64,000 nucleotides of DNA from Pomphorhynchus laevis. Taxonomy: Eukaryota; Acanthocephala; Palaeacanthocephala; Echinorhynchida; Pomphorhynchidae. The notes beneath the pieces were generated by a model that ran no database searches, had not been told where the DNA came from, and saw nothing but the letters and a program-made list of their open reading frames with translations. The stretch spans positions 1-64,000 of the forward strand of contig WNNJ02000572.1 in assembly GCA_012934845.2 (NCBI GenBank), given 5' to 3'. A program made the position numbers and the translations under genes. Below are positions 22,587 through 33,168 of this stretch, piece after piece; position 1 is the first letter of the stretch, and each line of letters starts with the position of its first letter.

Positions 22587-24779
22587 ATGGCGTCCCATCT
22601 CTCCCCCTTGTCTTCTTCGCTAGTCGATATCGCTCCTAAGCATACTTTTCGTCTTAGTCTATTCAACACTCGCTCCATTCTTCATAAAACTGATATGCTC
22701 CTTGATATCTTCGATCAATTATCTATCGATATTCTCTGCATTACCGAATCCTGGCATTGTGACTCCGACGATCTTGCTATTCGTCGTCTATATCGCTCTG
22801 GTTGTTCTTTAGTTGAATCAGCTCGTCCAATTGCCTCTCATACATCTACTGATTTTAACCATTGCGGTATAGTTGCCATTGCTCGTCACCCAATGTCTTT
22901 ACGTAAAATTAACGTTAACATCCGTTACACCTCGTTCGAATTACTCATATGCAGATTATCAACTCCTTTCCCTCTGGAACTTGTGATTGTATACCTTCCA
23001 GGTTCAGTTGCCCCCTCACGTATCTTCTTTAACGACCTTGCAGATCTTATGTCTCACTGTTCCTTGTCTTATACTCTTTCTTTTGTTCTCAGTGACTTTA
23101 ACATTCGTCTTGATCGCCCGGCTGACTCTGACTCTATCACTTTAACTAATCCTTTTTCTGATTTTAACTATAAATTACTTTCAACAAGCCCAACTCATAT
23201 TCTCGGCGGTGCTCTCGACATCATTGCTGTCCCTATCTGCTTCAATGACTATACTTCCTTGTCAATTACTGATCCCGATTTGTCCGATCATTTCCTTGTC
23301 ACTCTTACTCTTACTCGTCCCCATCCTCCGTCTCCGCCTCCACCAATATCCACACCATGTCGACCCTGGAAACTTCTCGATATCCCTATTCTCTGCACAG
23401 CCTTACTCAATTCTTCATTCTTTTCACTTCCTATTAACTATCTCTCTCCCGATGATCACTGCATTCTGTTTGATTCTGAACTTACGTCGATCCTTAATAA
23501 CCTTCTGCCTAGTCGACTTCGACTTTCCCAGCGCTTGCGCCATGCTCCCTGGTTTGATTCTGACTGTAGTCTTTCTAAGCGTCGACTCCGTCACTCTTTC
23601 CGTGTGTATAATTGCTTTCTTAAACGTTCTCCCAACTCACTCCCTCCAAATCTCCGTGATTCCTACTTTTCTCTAAGCCGTTCACATCTTATTCTTATAC
23701 GTACTAAACGTACTATCTTTTGGCGAAATCAACTCGAGTCATCTATCAACTCTAAATCTCATTGGAAAATCTTAAACTCAATTCTTTCACGATCATCTAC
23801 TTCTTGTAATATAAATCCTGATGAATTTTCTTCTTATCTACAAACTAAGCTATCTAATTTACTTTCCCTACTACCCATAGCCCCCTTGTACCCACTCTTC
23901 TCTTTAAATACTTCCCTCCCAGAACTATTCCACCTTCTTCCCGTTTCGTCTGATGAAGTTTCTTCGGTTCTGCTGTCATTACCTAATAAAACCTCTCCTT
24001 CTGACCCAATTCCAACTCACTTGCTTAAAAATATCTGCTCCTCTATCTCACCCTTCCTAACCACATTGTTCAACTCGTCCATCCGTAGCCGTACATTTCC
24101 TTCCATCTGGAAATGCGCCACTGTTCGTCCTCTCATCAAAAAGCAATCTCTCGACTCCTCACTACCATCTTCGTGCCGTCCAATCTCACTTCTCCCAACC
24201 CTCTCTAAACTCCTTGAGCGTCTCGTTCTCAAGCAAGTTAAAACATATCTCTTTTCCTCTAACTTGTTTCCTCCCTTCCAAGCCGCTTTTCGCTCTAATC
24301 ACTCTACTGAAATTGCCTGTCTTAAAGTTTATAATGACTTACTCATCTCGCGCGATCATAAATTATGTAGTGTCATAGTTTCTCTTGATCTATCGTCTGC
24401 TTTTGACATCGTCAATCACTCGATTCTTCTACATCGCCTTCGTCATGATTATGGCTTCTCTTTACCCACTGTATCATGGTTTTCTTCATATCTGTCAAAC
24501 CGTACATTTCGCGTATATTCTAACTCTTCTCTCTCCCATCCTTCGTCCATTCCGTCCGGTGTTCCACAAGACTCCGTATTAGGCCCTATGCTTTTCTCTC
24601 TTCTTCTCGGTGACTTGTCTTCGATTTCTCATAAATTTAACTTCCATGTTATGCAATATGCTGATGACATTCTCATCTATGCTCACGCACCTGCTTATCG
24701 TATTCATGATCTTAGTGTTTCTGTTTCCAGCTGTCTTGTCTCAATTTCCAATCATCTTTCTCCCTTCGCCTTTCTCTGA
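22587..24779 (+). CDS. Family B ORF2: endonuclease plus reverse transcriptase
   Basis: 730 residues. The apurinic-type endonuclease has Asn27 (FNTRSILHKTD), Glu54 (CITESWH), LSDFNIRLD near 169-176 (the usual GDFN reads SDFN), GGALDIIAV near 207-215 and SDHF near 233-236. The RT then shows SPSDPIPTHLLKNI, SCRPISLLPTLSKLLERL, FQAAFRSNHSTEIACL, SLDLSSAFDIVNHSILL, SGVPQDSVLGPMLFS (the usual Gly of GVPQG is Asp) and YADD at 691-694. The wording matches L2/CR1-superfamily RTs. It copies its own RNA at the nicked target in the nucleus. The frame ends at HLSPFAFL, where a sister copy at 58170 has one more T and reads on. The two substitutions and this shift suggest a dead but young copy. Confidence 0.85.
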   Translation: MASHLSPLSSSLVDIAPKHTFRLSLFNTRSILHKTDMLLDIFDQLSIDILCITESWHCDSDDLAIRRLYRSGCSLVESARPIASHTSTDFNHCGIVAIARHPMSLRKINVNIRYTSFELLICRLSTPFPLELVIVYLPGSVAPSRIFFNDLADLMSHCSLSYTLSFVLSDFNIRLDRPADSDSITLTNPFSDFNYKLLSTSPTHILGGALDIIAVPICFNDYTSLSITDPDLSDHFLVTLTLTRPHPPSPPPPISTPCRPWKLLDIPILCTALLNSSFFSLPINYLSPDDHCILFDSELTSILNNLLPSRLRLSQRLRHAPWFDSDCSLSKRRLRHSFRVYNCFLKRSPNSLPPNLRDSYFSLSRSHLILIRTKRTIFWRNQLESSINSKSHWKILNSILSRSSTSCNINPDEFSSYLQTKLSNLLSLLPIAPLYPLFSLNTSLPELFHLLPVSSDEVSSVLLSLPNKTSPSDPIPTHLLKNICSSISPFLTTLFNSSIRSRTFPSIWKCATVRPLIKKQSLDSSLPSSCRPISLLPTLSKLLERLVLKQVKTYLFSSNLFPPFQAAFRSNHSTEIACLKVYNDLLISRDHKLCSVIVSLDLSSAFDIVNHSILLHRLRHDYGFSLPTVSWFSSYLSNRTFRVYSNSSLSHPSSIPSGVPQDSVLGPMLFSLLLGDLSSISHKFNFHVMQYADDILIYAHAPAYRIHDLSVSVSSCLVSISNHLSPFAFL

Positions 24780-24799
24780 ATCCTGATAAATCTAAAATT

Positions 24800-25486
24800 A
24801 TGTGGATCCTACCTCGAAGCTTCGATGTAGAACCTCCTTCCGTATCACTAAATTCTTCAATTCTTCCTATCGTTGATAATCTCGTTTTCCTAGGCTTTCA
24901 TTTCGACAACCGACTTTCACTTAAACATTTCGTTAGTGATAAAGTACGTTCATCTACCTTGATACTCCGCAATCTCCGTCAAGTTCGTAGATTGATCGAT
25001 TTCCCTTCTTGTATGACTCTCATATCTTCTCTTCTTTTCTCAAGACTTGATTACTGTCTTAGTCTATTTTCCAACTCACCTAAATCCACTCTTCTTCCTT
25101 TACAACGCATCATCAACGCTGCCGTTCGAGTTCTCCTCCGTCTTCGTCGTTTTGATCATACATCCCACTATCTTGTTTCTCTTGATTGGCCTACCATTTA
25201 TTGTCATGTTCAAATTCGTCTTCTTATCATTGCTTTTCGCCTTATAACTTCTCATACCCCGTCATTTCTCAACCTTCCTTTTCTTGACAATTCTCGTACT
25301 GGGTATTGTGCTCTGCGTTCCTGTAATTCCCTTCTTTTACATGTCCCAATCTACTCTACCTCTTTTGGCTTCCGCTCCTTCGTTGTGGCTGCTCCTCTCT
25401 TGTGGAATCAACTGCCTATTCATATCCGCCAATCAACATCTATGCCGTACTTCAAACGCCAAATCCAATTTTATTTCAACAATTAA
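24800..25486 (+). CDS. Family B ORF2 C-terminal part
   Basis: 228 residues continuing ORF2 in another frame: MWILPRSFDVEPPSVSLN, VDNLVFLGFHFDNRLSL, the thumb region LRNLRQVRRLIDFPSCM, then RSCNSLLLHVPIYSTSFG and AAPLLWNQLPIHIR near the end. The last block is the hallmark C-terminus of CR1/L2-like polyproteins. The Met start is not a real start; the piece belongs to the preceding frame. Confidence 0.8.
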   Translation: MWILPRSFDVEPPSVSLNSSILPIVDNLVFLGFHFDNRLSLKHFVSDKVRSSTLILRNLRQVRRLIDFPSCMTLISSLLFSRLDYCLSLFSNSPKSTLLPLQRIINAAVRVLLRLRRFDHTSHYLVSLDWPTIYCHVQIRLLIIAFRLITSHTPSFLNLPFLDNSRTGYCALRSCNSLLLHVPIYSTSFGFRSFVVAAPLLWNQLPIHIRQSTSMPYFKRQIQFYFNN

Positions 25487-25534
25487 CTAATTACCTGTGA
25501 TCTTTGATTTTCTTTTTTTGCTTGTTAGTGGTCA

Positions 25535-25600
25535 TGTAAGCGTGCATTTGGCACGCATTTGCCACGTTAAATAAATTATTGTTATATTATTATTACTGTT
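25535..25600 (+). other. Family B 3' hairpin and tail
   Basis: GTAAGCGTGC, a 5-base loop and GCACGC form a 6-bp perfect hairpin just before the A/T-rich tail. The same position in other family B copies keeps pairing with changed bases. L2-clade RTs are known to recognise a 3' stem-loop, so a template-recognition role is inferred. Confidence 0.6.
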
Positions 25601-25635
25601 TACTTGAATTATTTTGCCTTCGTCAATATTTCACA

Positions 25636-25895
25636 ACATAAAGCTTAAAAATTACGGTTTCTATAAACATGCTTGTAGATGGATACGTGAATTCTTGAAT
25701 CAACGTTCTTTCGATGTACAAGTTGATGACTCTCTTTCAGAATGGTACAATTTCACTTAGTGTGTTACTAGATGTTGTATTTTTAGTCTTACTTTATTTA
25801 ATATCTACATTAATGAAATCGCTGAAAATGTTACATGTCACTGCCTTATATACGCAGATGATTTGAAACTGGTGCCGATCAGATTTAGTTAGTGA
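25636..25895 (+). mobile_element. CR1-like RT fragment
   Basis: The + strand reads YGFYKHACRWIREFLNQRS, then after a stop LFNIYINEIAENV and CLIYADDLKLVPI with YADD near 25855. Both ends are cut; it abuts a minus-strand CR1-like tail at 25915. Confidence 0.6.
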
Positions 25896-25914
25896 TTGTA
25901 AAAGCGAGCTTGTT

Positions 25915-26335
25915 CAGAGAGATTATACATACATTTTATTAAGGAAAAATAAATTATTATAACATGTAAGACTATAGCCAAACAGCTATTTTGTCTGCTC
26001 ACAGGAAACTAATTTTATGTCAACAAAATCTTAATCCGAATACAGGATATTGAAATTAGAATCTGTACAAAGCCACGTAATTAGCGTTTTCTTGAAGTGC
26101 ACTCTATTTGATATGTTGACGATATTCTCTGAAAGTTTGTTCCAAAGCTTCAATGCTCAATTAGAAAGGCGATATAGTCTTCCGAGTTTGCCGTGATGCA
26201 GGGTCCTCACAGTAAGAGAGTAACCTCGGTTAGTGGTTCGTTGGCTTCGATGAATATAGTCGACTGGGAAATAACATATCCCTAAAACAAAATATCAAGA
26301 CATACTATACTAGTACGGACTAAAGGAACTCCATA
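25915..26335 (-). mobile_element. CR1-like LINE C-terminus and tail (distal half)
   Basis: The minus strand reads NRGYSLTVRTLHHGKLG, then RLYRLSN, LKLWNKLSENIVNISN and KKTLITWL, the C-terminal block of CR1-like polyproteins, with a short A/T tail at 25915-25990. It is the continuation of 27045-27500, from which it is separated by a family B insertion. Confidence 0.6.
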
Positions 26336-27044
26336 TATTGCGCAATAGTCCTTATAAAAATACAAATTTATTTAACGTGGCAAATGTGTACAAGCTGCAC
26401 GCTTACAAGTCCATAAATAAAAATGAAAAAGTCAAGCAGATAAATTGTTTAAATGGGATCGGATTTGGCGTTTGAAGCACGGCAAGGAAGTTGATTGGCG
26501 TATATAAATGGGTAGATGGTTCCACGATAGAGGAGCAGCCACCAGGAAAGAGCGGAGTCCAAAAGAGGTAGAGTAGTTTGGGACATGTAAAAGAAGGGAA
26601 TTACAGGAACGCAAGGAACAGTAAACAGGACGAGAATTATCAAGAAAAGGAAGGTTGAGAAATGAAGGTGTATGAAAAGTTACAAGGTGGAAAGCAATGA
26701 TAAGAAGACGAATTTGAACACCACAGTAAATTGTAGGCAAATCGAGAGAAGCAAGATGGTAGGATGTATGATCAAAACGACGAAGACGTAGGAGAATTCG
26801 GTCGGCTGCGTTGACGATGCGTTGTAGGGGAAGAAGAGTGGATTTAGGTGAGTTGGAAAATAGACTAAGACAATAATCGAGTCTAGAAAAAAGGAGAGAA
26901 GATATGAGAGTCATACAAGAAGGGAAATCGATCAATCTACGAACTTGACGGAGGTTGCGGAGTATCAAGGTAGATAAGCGTACTGTATCTCTAACGAAAG
27001 GGAGGGAGGTTCGAAGCCGAGGCGTCTAGGTAGGATCCACATAA
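26336..27044 (-). mobile_element. Family B LINE 3' fragment, nested
   Basis: 178 open residues on the minus strand (26968-26432), differing from the copy at 58378-58914 at about seven positions. The 5' end is truncated near KIMWILP, and a short internal stretch (the VDNLVFLGFHF block) is missing near 27000. The 3' hairpin is imperfect (GCGTGC, AGCTT, GTACAC). It interrupts a CR1-like element of the same orientation. Confidence 0.8.
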
Positions 27045-27500
27045 GACAATTTCCTGAGGGAATGGCAGAATCTCAACCTACGGCGGACATTTTCAAGCTC
27101 ATTCATCTCACTACGTGTACACGGAAATACTGCAGGGATACAATATTCAATAATATGACGAATAAGTGAATTGTATATTATTTTAAGACAGCAAGCCGAT
27201 GTGTTACAAAAGCATCTCTGGACCACATAGCTAAGTTTCCTGGTCGTTTTGATTATTCTGTCCGTGTTTCGACGGATCTTCAATGAGTTGTGCACAAGTA
27301 TTTCCAAATCTCGCATGCATTGTACCTGGGTAATTGGCTCGGCACATAATTTATAACTGTAAGGAAATTTTTTATGTCCCAAGTGCGCGTGGCAGCACTT
27401 GGATATATTTAACATCAGTCCTGTCTCATTACTCCACCTAACAATATTGTCTAAATCTTCCTGGAGCAGAAAATAGTCAAAGCTATATATAAACAAGCAA
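27045..27500 (-). mobile_element. CR1-like LINE RT thumb fragment (proximal half)
   Basis: The minus-strand open piece 27496-27026 has LLQEDLDNIVRWSNETGL, MLNISKCCHAHLGHKKF, IIYNSLIRHIIEYC and VFPCTRSEMNELENVRRR. It ends at CHSLRKLSY, where the family B insertion begins. Confidence 0.7.
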
Positions 27501-28250
27501 AGCTATATGAGTATCAAATAACTAATTACAATAAAAACAAACAATATTGAAATTCTATAACAAGAATATTACGACAACTTACGATAATTTACTCCGATTA
27601 TTACAACATCCTATGATACTACGACAACTTCTGATAACTTGAGAAAATGTTTGAAAGTTCTGATTGTGTGGTATTCTCTAATAACTTATTACAAACAAAT
27701 AAATTCAGAAGACCTATATAAGTGATAACAATCGATTAATTGTATATTGATTTGAAGCCATGGGCAAAAGCAAAAGAACTGAAAAACTTAAATTTGTATC
27801 GCGCCAAGTCGAATGCGACATCGAGGGCTGTAATGTTAACACTAGCTTATCTGTTTGTCACTTAGATTGTAATATTCTTACTGAGAAAAAGTTCATCTAT
27901 GAATTTTGCTGTCTATTTGTTCTAATAAATAACTGACAACGCCTGAAATTACAACTATAAATAACTTTGATTCTATCAGTCTTTATGTTTGCAGTGAACA
28001 AAATCTTCCAATATCAGACGTATAACTAAATTTTTACTCCTACAATGGCAAATATTCCTACTACAATGGCAAATACTTCTACTTTCATGCCAAATATGGC
28101 AAGAACACAGAAACATTTAGAGGATAACCCAAATTCAAGTTGTATCTTGTCACGAGAGTATAAGCAATCACATGTAATACATGAAATTAGAGAAAACACT
28201 GAGTCTAGCATCGATGATGCAAAGTCAAACTGCCTCAGAACACTACTAAT
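27500..28250 (+). mobile_element. CR1-like ORF1 fragment
   Basis: From 27760 the + strand reads MGKSKRTEKLKFVSRQVEC, DIEGCNVNTSLSVCHLDC and KKFIYEFCCLF, the half PHD-like finger of CR1 ORF1 proteins. After stops, a further piece begins MANIPTTMANTSTFM (28045 onward). Family B wording takes over near 28250. Upstream AT-rich DNA may be its leader. Confidence 0.45.
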
Positions 28251-30720
28251 CCCAAAACTCTCCTCTAAATTATATCAACCTACAACACGTCCACTTAAAC
28301 TACCCGTTGTTTCCTATGTCATTCCTCCACCCATTGTTACTGTCATCATATACATTTTTCATCTCATATCATCTTCACTCACCGACACCCCGTCCCGTCC
28401 CTCTTGTCTCGTTTCTTAATATCCTACATTCATTAATAAAAATCATATCCACCAACATCCACGATCCTTCCACACATAACCTTTACTCACATCGCTTGCC
28501 ACCCTCTATATTATCCATACTCTTTGTCTCACGCTGTTGAACCTACTCCCTTCATATCTTCAACTCCCAGCTCTCCTATCGTGACGCCATCCACTCACGT
28601 CACTCATCCTCATTAATGGAATGAAAACGCTTTCCTTCTTGCGATCGTTGCGCCATCGTCACCAATATCAATCCTTCCGCCTCCTTATATTCACAAGCAC
28701 GTCTCGACCAAGATGTTTCCGCCTTCAGATTCATCCTCTCGTCTCTTGCGCCTGCGGATAAACCATCATTTTTTCAACGACATCTCTCCTGTAGCATTCA
28801 TCCGCCTAAATAAATCCTCCTAATCTAATCCTTCTCAGCCCTTCACCTGAAAATTGTTTTCAAACATCGTTCTCATGCGTCCACTATCCTCTCCCAACGA
28901 TTTAAACTCATGATTGATTAATGTAAATGAATATTTCTAATGTGGTAAGCATATGTATATAATAAAGTATAGTCGACACAGTTAGCTTTTTTAAATCGAC
29001 AAAGTTCTCAGTCGAAAAATCTACAAATTCGCTTAGAAATTCATAAAGTGTGTATTCACACTTTTCAACCATGAGCTCACTACCATCGTCGATTATATTT
29101 TACCTCGCCAATCCCAAATTCCTAAACACTCCTCGTGTGGATCTTGGTTCTACTCTGACTGTAGAATTTCTAACCGCATTATACGTCATTATTTAAAGTC
29201 TATCTTCTTTTTCTCAAACGTGGTCACACTTCTATCTCTAGTCATCGTGCTCATTACTTAAATTTTCGACGCTCCACTGCTCTCTTCTACGTGATAAATG
29301 TAAACTTTGCTAACAAAATAAGAACGCATTATCGTCTAATCATAATTATATAAAGACTTTAATTACCTTTTTGCTCGCTCTCCAAATATTCGAACCATCA
29401 GTCCTCATGAGTTCTCTTATTTTCAGCCAAAAATCACTACGATCATATCTTATATCCGAGTAAATCATCAATCTTCGTCTTCCTCACAATGAAAAATTTT
29501 CCCTAAGCTATTCCATCTTCCTGTCTCTTCTAACAGAGTATCTAGTGTTCTCCTCTCTCTATGCCCAACACATTTTCGTCTATCGACATGATCCATATGT
29601 ATGTACTTAAATCTATTCATTACATTAGATTACAATAACTTATCACCTTTTTTAACTGTTTCGTTCGTAGCTGCACTTTCCAGATAACTGGAAAACAACC
29701 ATCGTATTTCTTTTTCTAAACAAACCGTTTCTCGATCCTTTGCTTCCATCTTCATACCGCCTGATTTCTCTTCTGACCTTACCTAGACTCCTTGAGCGTC
29801 TTGTGTTATATTAAGTTAATCTAAACCCTGTTTCCTCAAATTTATGCCTTCCTTTTCAATCTACCTTCCGTTCTAATCACTCTATTGAACTCGTTTAATA
29901 AAAAGTTTTCAGTGATCTACTTCAAGCACGCGATATGAAACAGTGTCGTAATATCTCTTGGCATGTCTTCTGCTTTTGATAATGTCAATCATTCTATCCT
30001 ACTCTCTCGGCTTCGTCATGACTATGGTTTCTCAAATCGTATTGTAGACTGTCTCACATCATATCGCTCAAAACGAGCTTTTTGTGTTCATTCAAGCTCC
30101 TCTTTATCTTGTTTATTCCATCTCGTACAGTGTTCCACAAGGCTCTGTTTTAGGTCCCCTCATTTTCTCTCTTATTATCGGCGACTTGTCTGTTATAACT
30201 CATGACTCTAACTTTCATTACCTTTCGTCTTCTATTTTGTCACTCACCATCCTACTTACACTTTGATTTTCTTGATAATTCGCGCTTTGCCTTTTTCGCT
30301 CCGCGATCAAATAATTCTCTACTTCCTCACTCCCCTCTTCACTCAGCCAACTATGGCCTCCGCGCTTTTATCGTCGCTGCACTACTTGCCTGGATTTCTT
30401 TGTCAACTTACGTCTGTTTTTCCTCTTCGCTTCCACTCTTCAAACAACGTCTACGTTCCTTCACTATGGCTCCCCATCCACAATAAATCAAGAAATCCAT
30501 TCCCTCAACATCTTATTCAACTCACAATTCTGTCATACATCTTCAACGAAATTATCAAAACCCCTCCGAAGTCTTGCCACATTTCACTCATATACTTCCT
30601 TCAATTTCTTCAACAAATTAATTTTTACATTGTATTTTGTTTTAATATTTCTTTGGCTTTTACTTTTACATGGGCTTGTAAGTGCGGATAAACGAGTATT
30701 TGACACTAAAAATATATAAA
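28251..30720 (+). mobile_element. Old, rearranged family B copy
   Basis: The + strand keeps scattered family B blocks in the right order. ORF1 pieces lie at 28430-28915, ending in an ILSQRFKLM-like block. Linker pieces follow from about 29080 (CGSWFYSDCRISNRIIRH), then RT pieces near 29540-30240 (LISLLTLPRLLERL, SSAFDNVNHSILLSRLRH, VPQGSVLGPLIFSLIIGD). The C-terminus is at 30202-30486 (RSNNSLLPHSPLHSANYG, AALLAWISLSTYV). The YADD region is missing. Stops and indels are frequent, so it is much older than the 22342, 26336 and 57127 copies. Confidence 0.7.
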
Positions 30721-30893
30721 TATTTGACAGAGATAATGCCTTGCTTGTAAGATATTCATTCAAACATGGGAATATTATAATTTTTCCCTGAAAAATATGT
30801 TTTGACCATAATAAAATATTTTAATTATAAATACTAAATCCACAATCTTATTCCATTTCAAATATATATTATTATAGGAACGAGGAAGAAAAT

Positions 30894-31058
30894 ATCCTTT
30901 ATTTGATTAAAATTCTATATTTCGATAGCTCCTGCTATCATCAGGATTACAAAAAAAATGTTTCACATTATTTGTCTGTGCAACATTTTTTTTGTAATCC
31001 TGATGATGATAGCAGGAGCTATCAAAATATAGAATTTAAATCAAATGAAGAATATTTT
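30894..31058. mobile_element. Penelope-type foldback
   Basis: Arms 30894-30963 and 30983-31058 are near-perfect reverse complements around a 20-base centre. The right arm reads CCTGATGATGATAGC, AGGA, GCTATCAAAATAT: a 6-bp helix (GATAGC/GCTATC) flanked by CTGATGA and a GAAA-like block. The left arm keeps GAAA. The layout is the same as at 529-617 and 52326-52497. No coding part. Confidence 0.55.
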
Positions 31059-31130
31059 CTTCTTCTTCGTTCAATAATAATATATATAAAATATTTTGTT
31101 CAAATGATTGGAGTTTGATGTTCTTTACTA

Positions 31131-32160
31131 GTATAGTATTTTCTGTTACTTGCAGGACTAAATTTAGTTCATTTATCTTTTCAAAAAATTAACTAAATGT
31201 AATTCAAAACATATCTACTGTTCATTATGGAGAATATAGCTCTATAACTCTGTTTAAAACTATTCTCCAAGATAGCTATCGGACATCTCGATGATATAAT
31301 AATACCTTATGTGCAGATGCCATTTCACTGCACAATATTCGAAAGTTTCGTATTTAAAGCGTGACTCTTTACATAATTAACAATTAAAGGAATTAATTTT
31401 AAAACCTCATGCCATTTAGGACACATTTGTTTAACTACGAGCTGTTATCTGTGCATTATGTAATGTATATGTATTGTGTCTGGACATACCTATTTTAACT
31501 CTGCTTGTAAAACTGATATCTTTCCAGTCATCTCAGCCTCTCCATCCACACATAATCCAACACATTTAAACCAGTCAAGATCATTTTCTACAAAAAATCA
31601 TCTATTTGTTAAATATATCAACACCTTTAGTTGTGGATAAAAGATCACGGCAAAGAAACAAATCATCCAAGAGCTGAAATGCATGTTGATTTCTATCAAA
31701 ACCTATCAACAAAGCAGAATTTGTGTTGTCAGTAGTATCATTTAACTGGATCGTAAAGGTGCTACTTTGCTTGATTATTTATCTCAATTTATCCTTAACA
31801 CTACTCCTCATATTTTAAATTCTTCTCTTTATGGTATTATTAGAACAATGAATCGATTCAAGGAGTTTGTTATTTTGTCCCCTTGAATGATTTTACACAT
31901 TTTGATTGCAACCAGCAGTATTAATTTTTATCCAATTTTATGAGGCTATTTAGTTTTTGCGATTAACAGAGCAATTTTAAAAGAAGCTTTTAACAAACGA
32001 GTATTATCCAAAAAAAATCAGTAAATTTTTCTCCTTACAGTCTTATTTTGTCAGATTTTCTTTGGAAAACTCAGCTGGTTTCTTTAACTTCTGGATTGAG
32101 TGTACATAAATGTCTATATAACTTAGTAGGCTGCATGCTTTCATTTGATATTTTATTCAA
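31131..32160. other. AT-rich stretch without a recognised gene
   Basis: Only short open frames; none shows a family signature I know. No clear repeat is seen. Confidence 0.4.
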
Positions 32161-32161
32161 A

Positions 32162-32500
32162 TATATAGTCGGGTAGGTAGGTTGCGTGGACATAGTTGAG
32201 TCTTTTTTAAATCTCGATTTGGTGGATTACCGAAAATATTTAGATTGTCGAGGAGGCGAATTAGCATGTGGTATTCGCTGCCCAAGGAAGTTGTTGCTGC
32301 CCCAGCTTGAGCACGTTTAAATCACGATTCTGCAAATGGATACGTGAACAATGCCGTCATTTAGCACATCTGCTAAACAATAAAATTTAGCTACGATATT
32401 CACCGCTATGTTGATTGACTATTTGCTTTTTGCTTAATTTTTTGGACTCTGCCTGAATAGCCTTTTAGCTTTGGCATATATTTGAAACATAATATAACTC
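32162..32500 (+). mobile_element. CR1-like LINE 3' tail (family C)
   Basis: Matches 5610-5935: GTCGGGTAGGTAGGTTGCG, then a short decayed C-terminus, GACTCTGCCTGAATAGCC and a final AACATAATATAA. Frame breaks show it is older than, or decayed beside, the 5370 copy. Confidence 0.65.
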
Positions 32501-33100
32501 ATAATGGTTTTACTTCGGTACACACAATCTAACAAATAAAGCCATATTTCAAATACTTTCTCCTTCCTTTTGTAGTTCCATTCTTAGCCAATTTATTCCC
32601 CACACTCATGATCGAATCTTCTAAATTCTCTGTATTCTCTTCATACTTTTTTAGAATTTATTTTTATTATCCGTTTATCCATTTCTTGGGTAGTTTATTT
32701 TTAAAAATACAAAATAATTTAGGAAAAAATAAAGTGAGTGATGATGATAAAACCTTCTATAAATGCCATATTTAGAAGTGCTATTTAAAAAAATAATAAT
32801 AAAGATGAGATGATTTTGTATTTTAAATAAATGCCTTTTTAAACAGTTACTATTGATAAATACATTCCAATAATATAAAAAGTAACTTCTACAAGAAAAA
32901 AGAGCAATTAAAAAAGACAATAGTAATAAAACCTACTGAATTGATGTCATGGCCTTATTAATCAAATCAGCTAATTGAGTCTACGTATTTGACATAATTA
33001 TAAAATAAACAAAACATAATAATAATGCTCAATCAAAATTTAATGATTAAATAATAAAATAAATAATTGCTATATACTTTGTATTATTATTATTTAAATA
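32501..33100. other. AT-rich stretch without a gene
   Basis: Very A/T-rich with short ATT/AAT runs; nothing recognised. Confidence 0.4.
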
Positions 33101-33168
33101 TCTCGCGAGCCCACTTTGAAATCTCGCGCCCCCAATTGGGATCGCAGCCCCTAGTTCGGGAAGCCCTG
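33101..33168 (-). mobile_element. hAT-like transposon terminus
   Basis: Read on the minus strand from 33168, the sequence starts CAGGGCTTCCCGAAC and continues through GGGGCTGCGATCCC to GCGCGAGATTTC. Starts like CAGGG-TTCCC-AAC followed by a GGGTCGCGACCC-like block are common at hAT-superfamily ends (family knowledge). The GC-rich patch stands out from AT-rich surroundings. I could not find the opposite end or a transposase, so this may be a solo end or a MITE remnant. Confidence 0.35.

Larger units (their letters stand above)
22342..25600 (+). mobile_element. Family B (L2-like) LINE, best copy
   Basis: The most complete family B element: a remnant of ORF1 (22342-22586), a nearly continuous ORF2 (22587-24779 then 24800-25486) and a 3' UTR with a perfect hairpin (GCGTGC, ATTTG, GCACGC, about 25541-25557) before GCCACGTTAAATAAATT and an ATT-rich tail. 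ORF1 lacks its 5' part, so the copy is 5'-truncated. Only one frame break separates the two ORF2 pieces. Confidence 0.85.

Noticed and set aside
23209-23676. 155-residue + strand open frame inside family B
   Set aside because: Overlaps the real ORF2 in another frame; Leu/Ser-rich composition is typical of a shadow frame.
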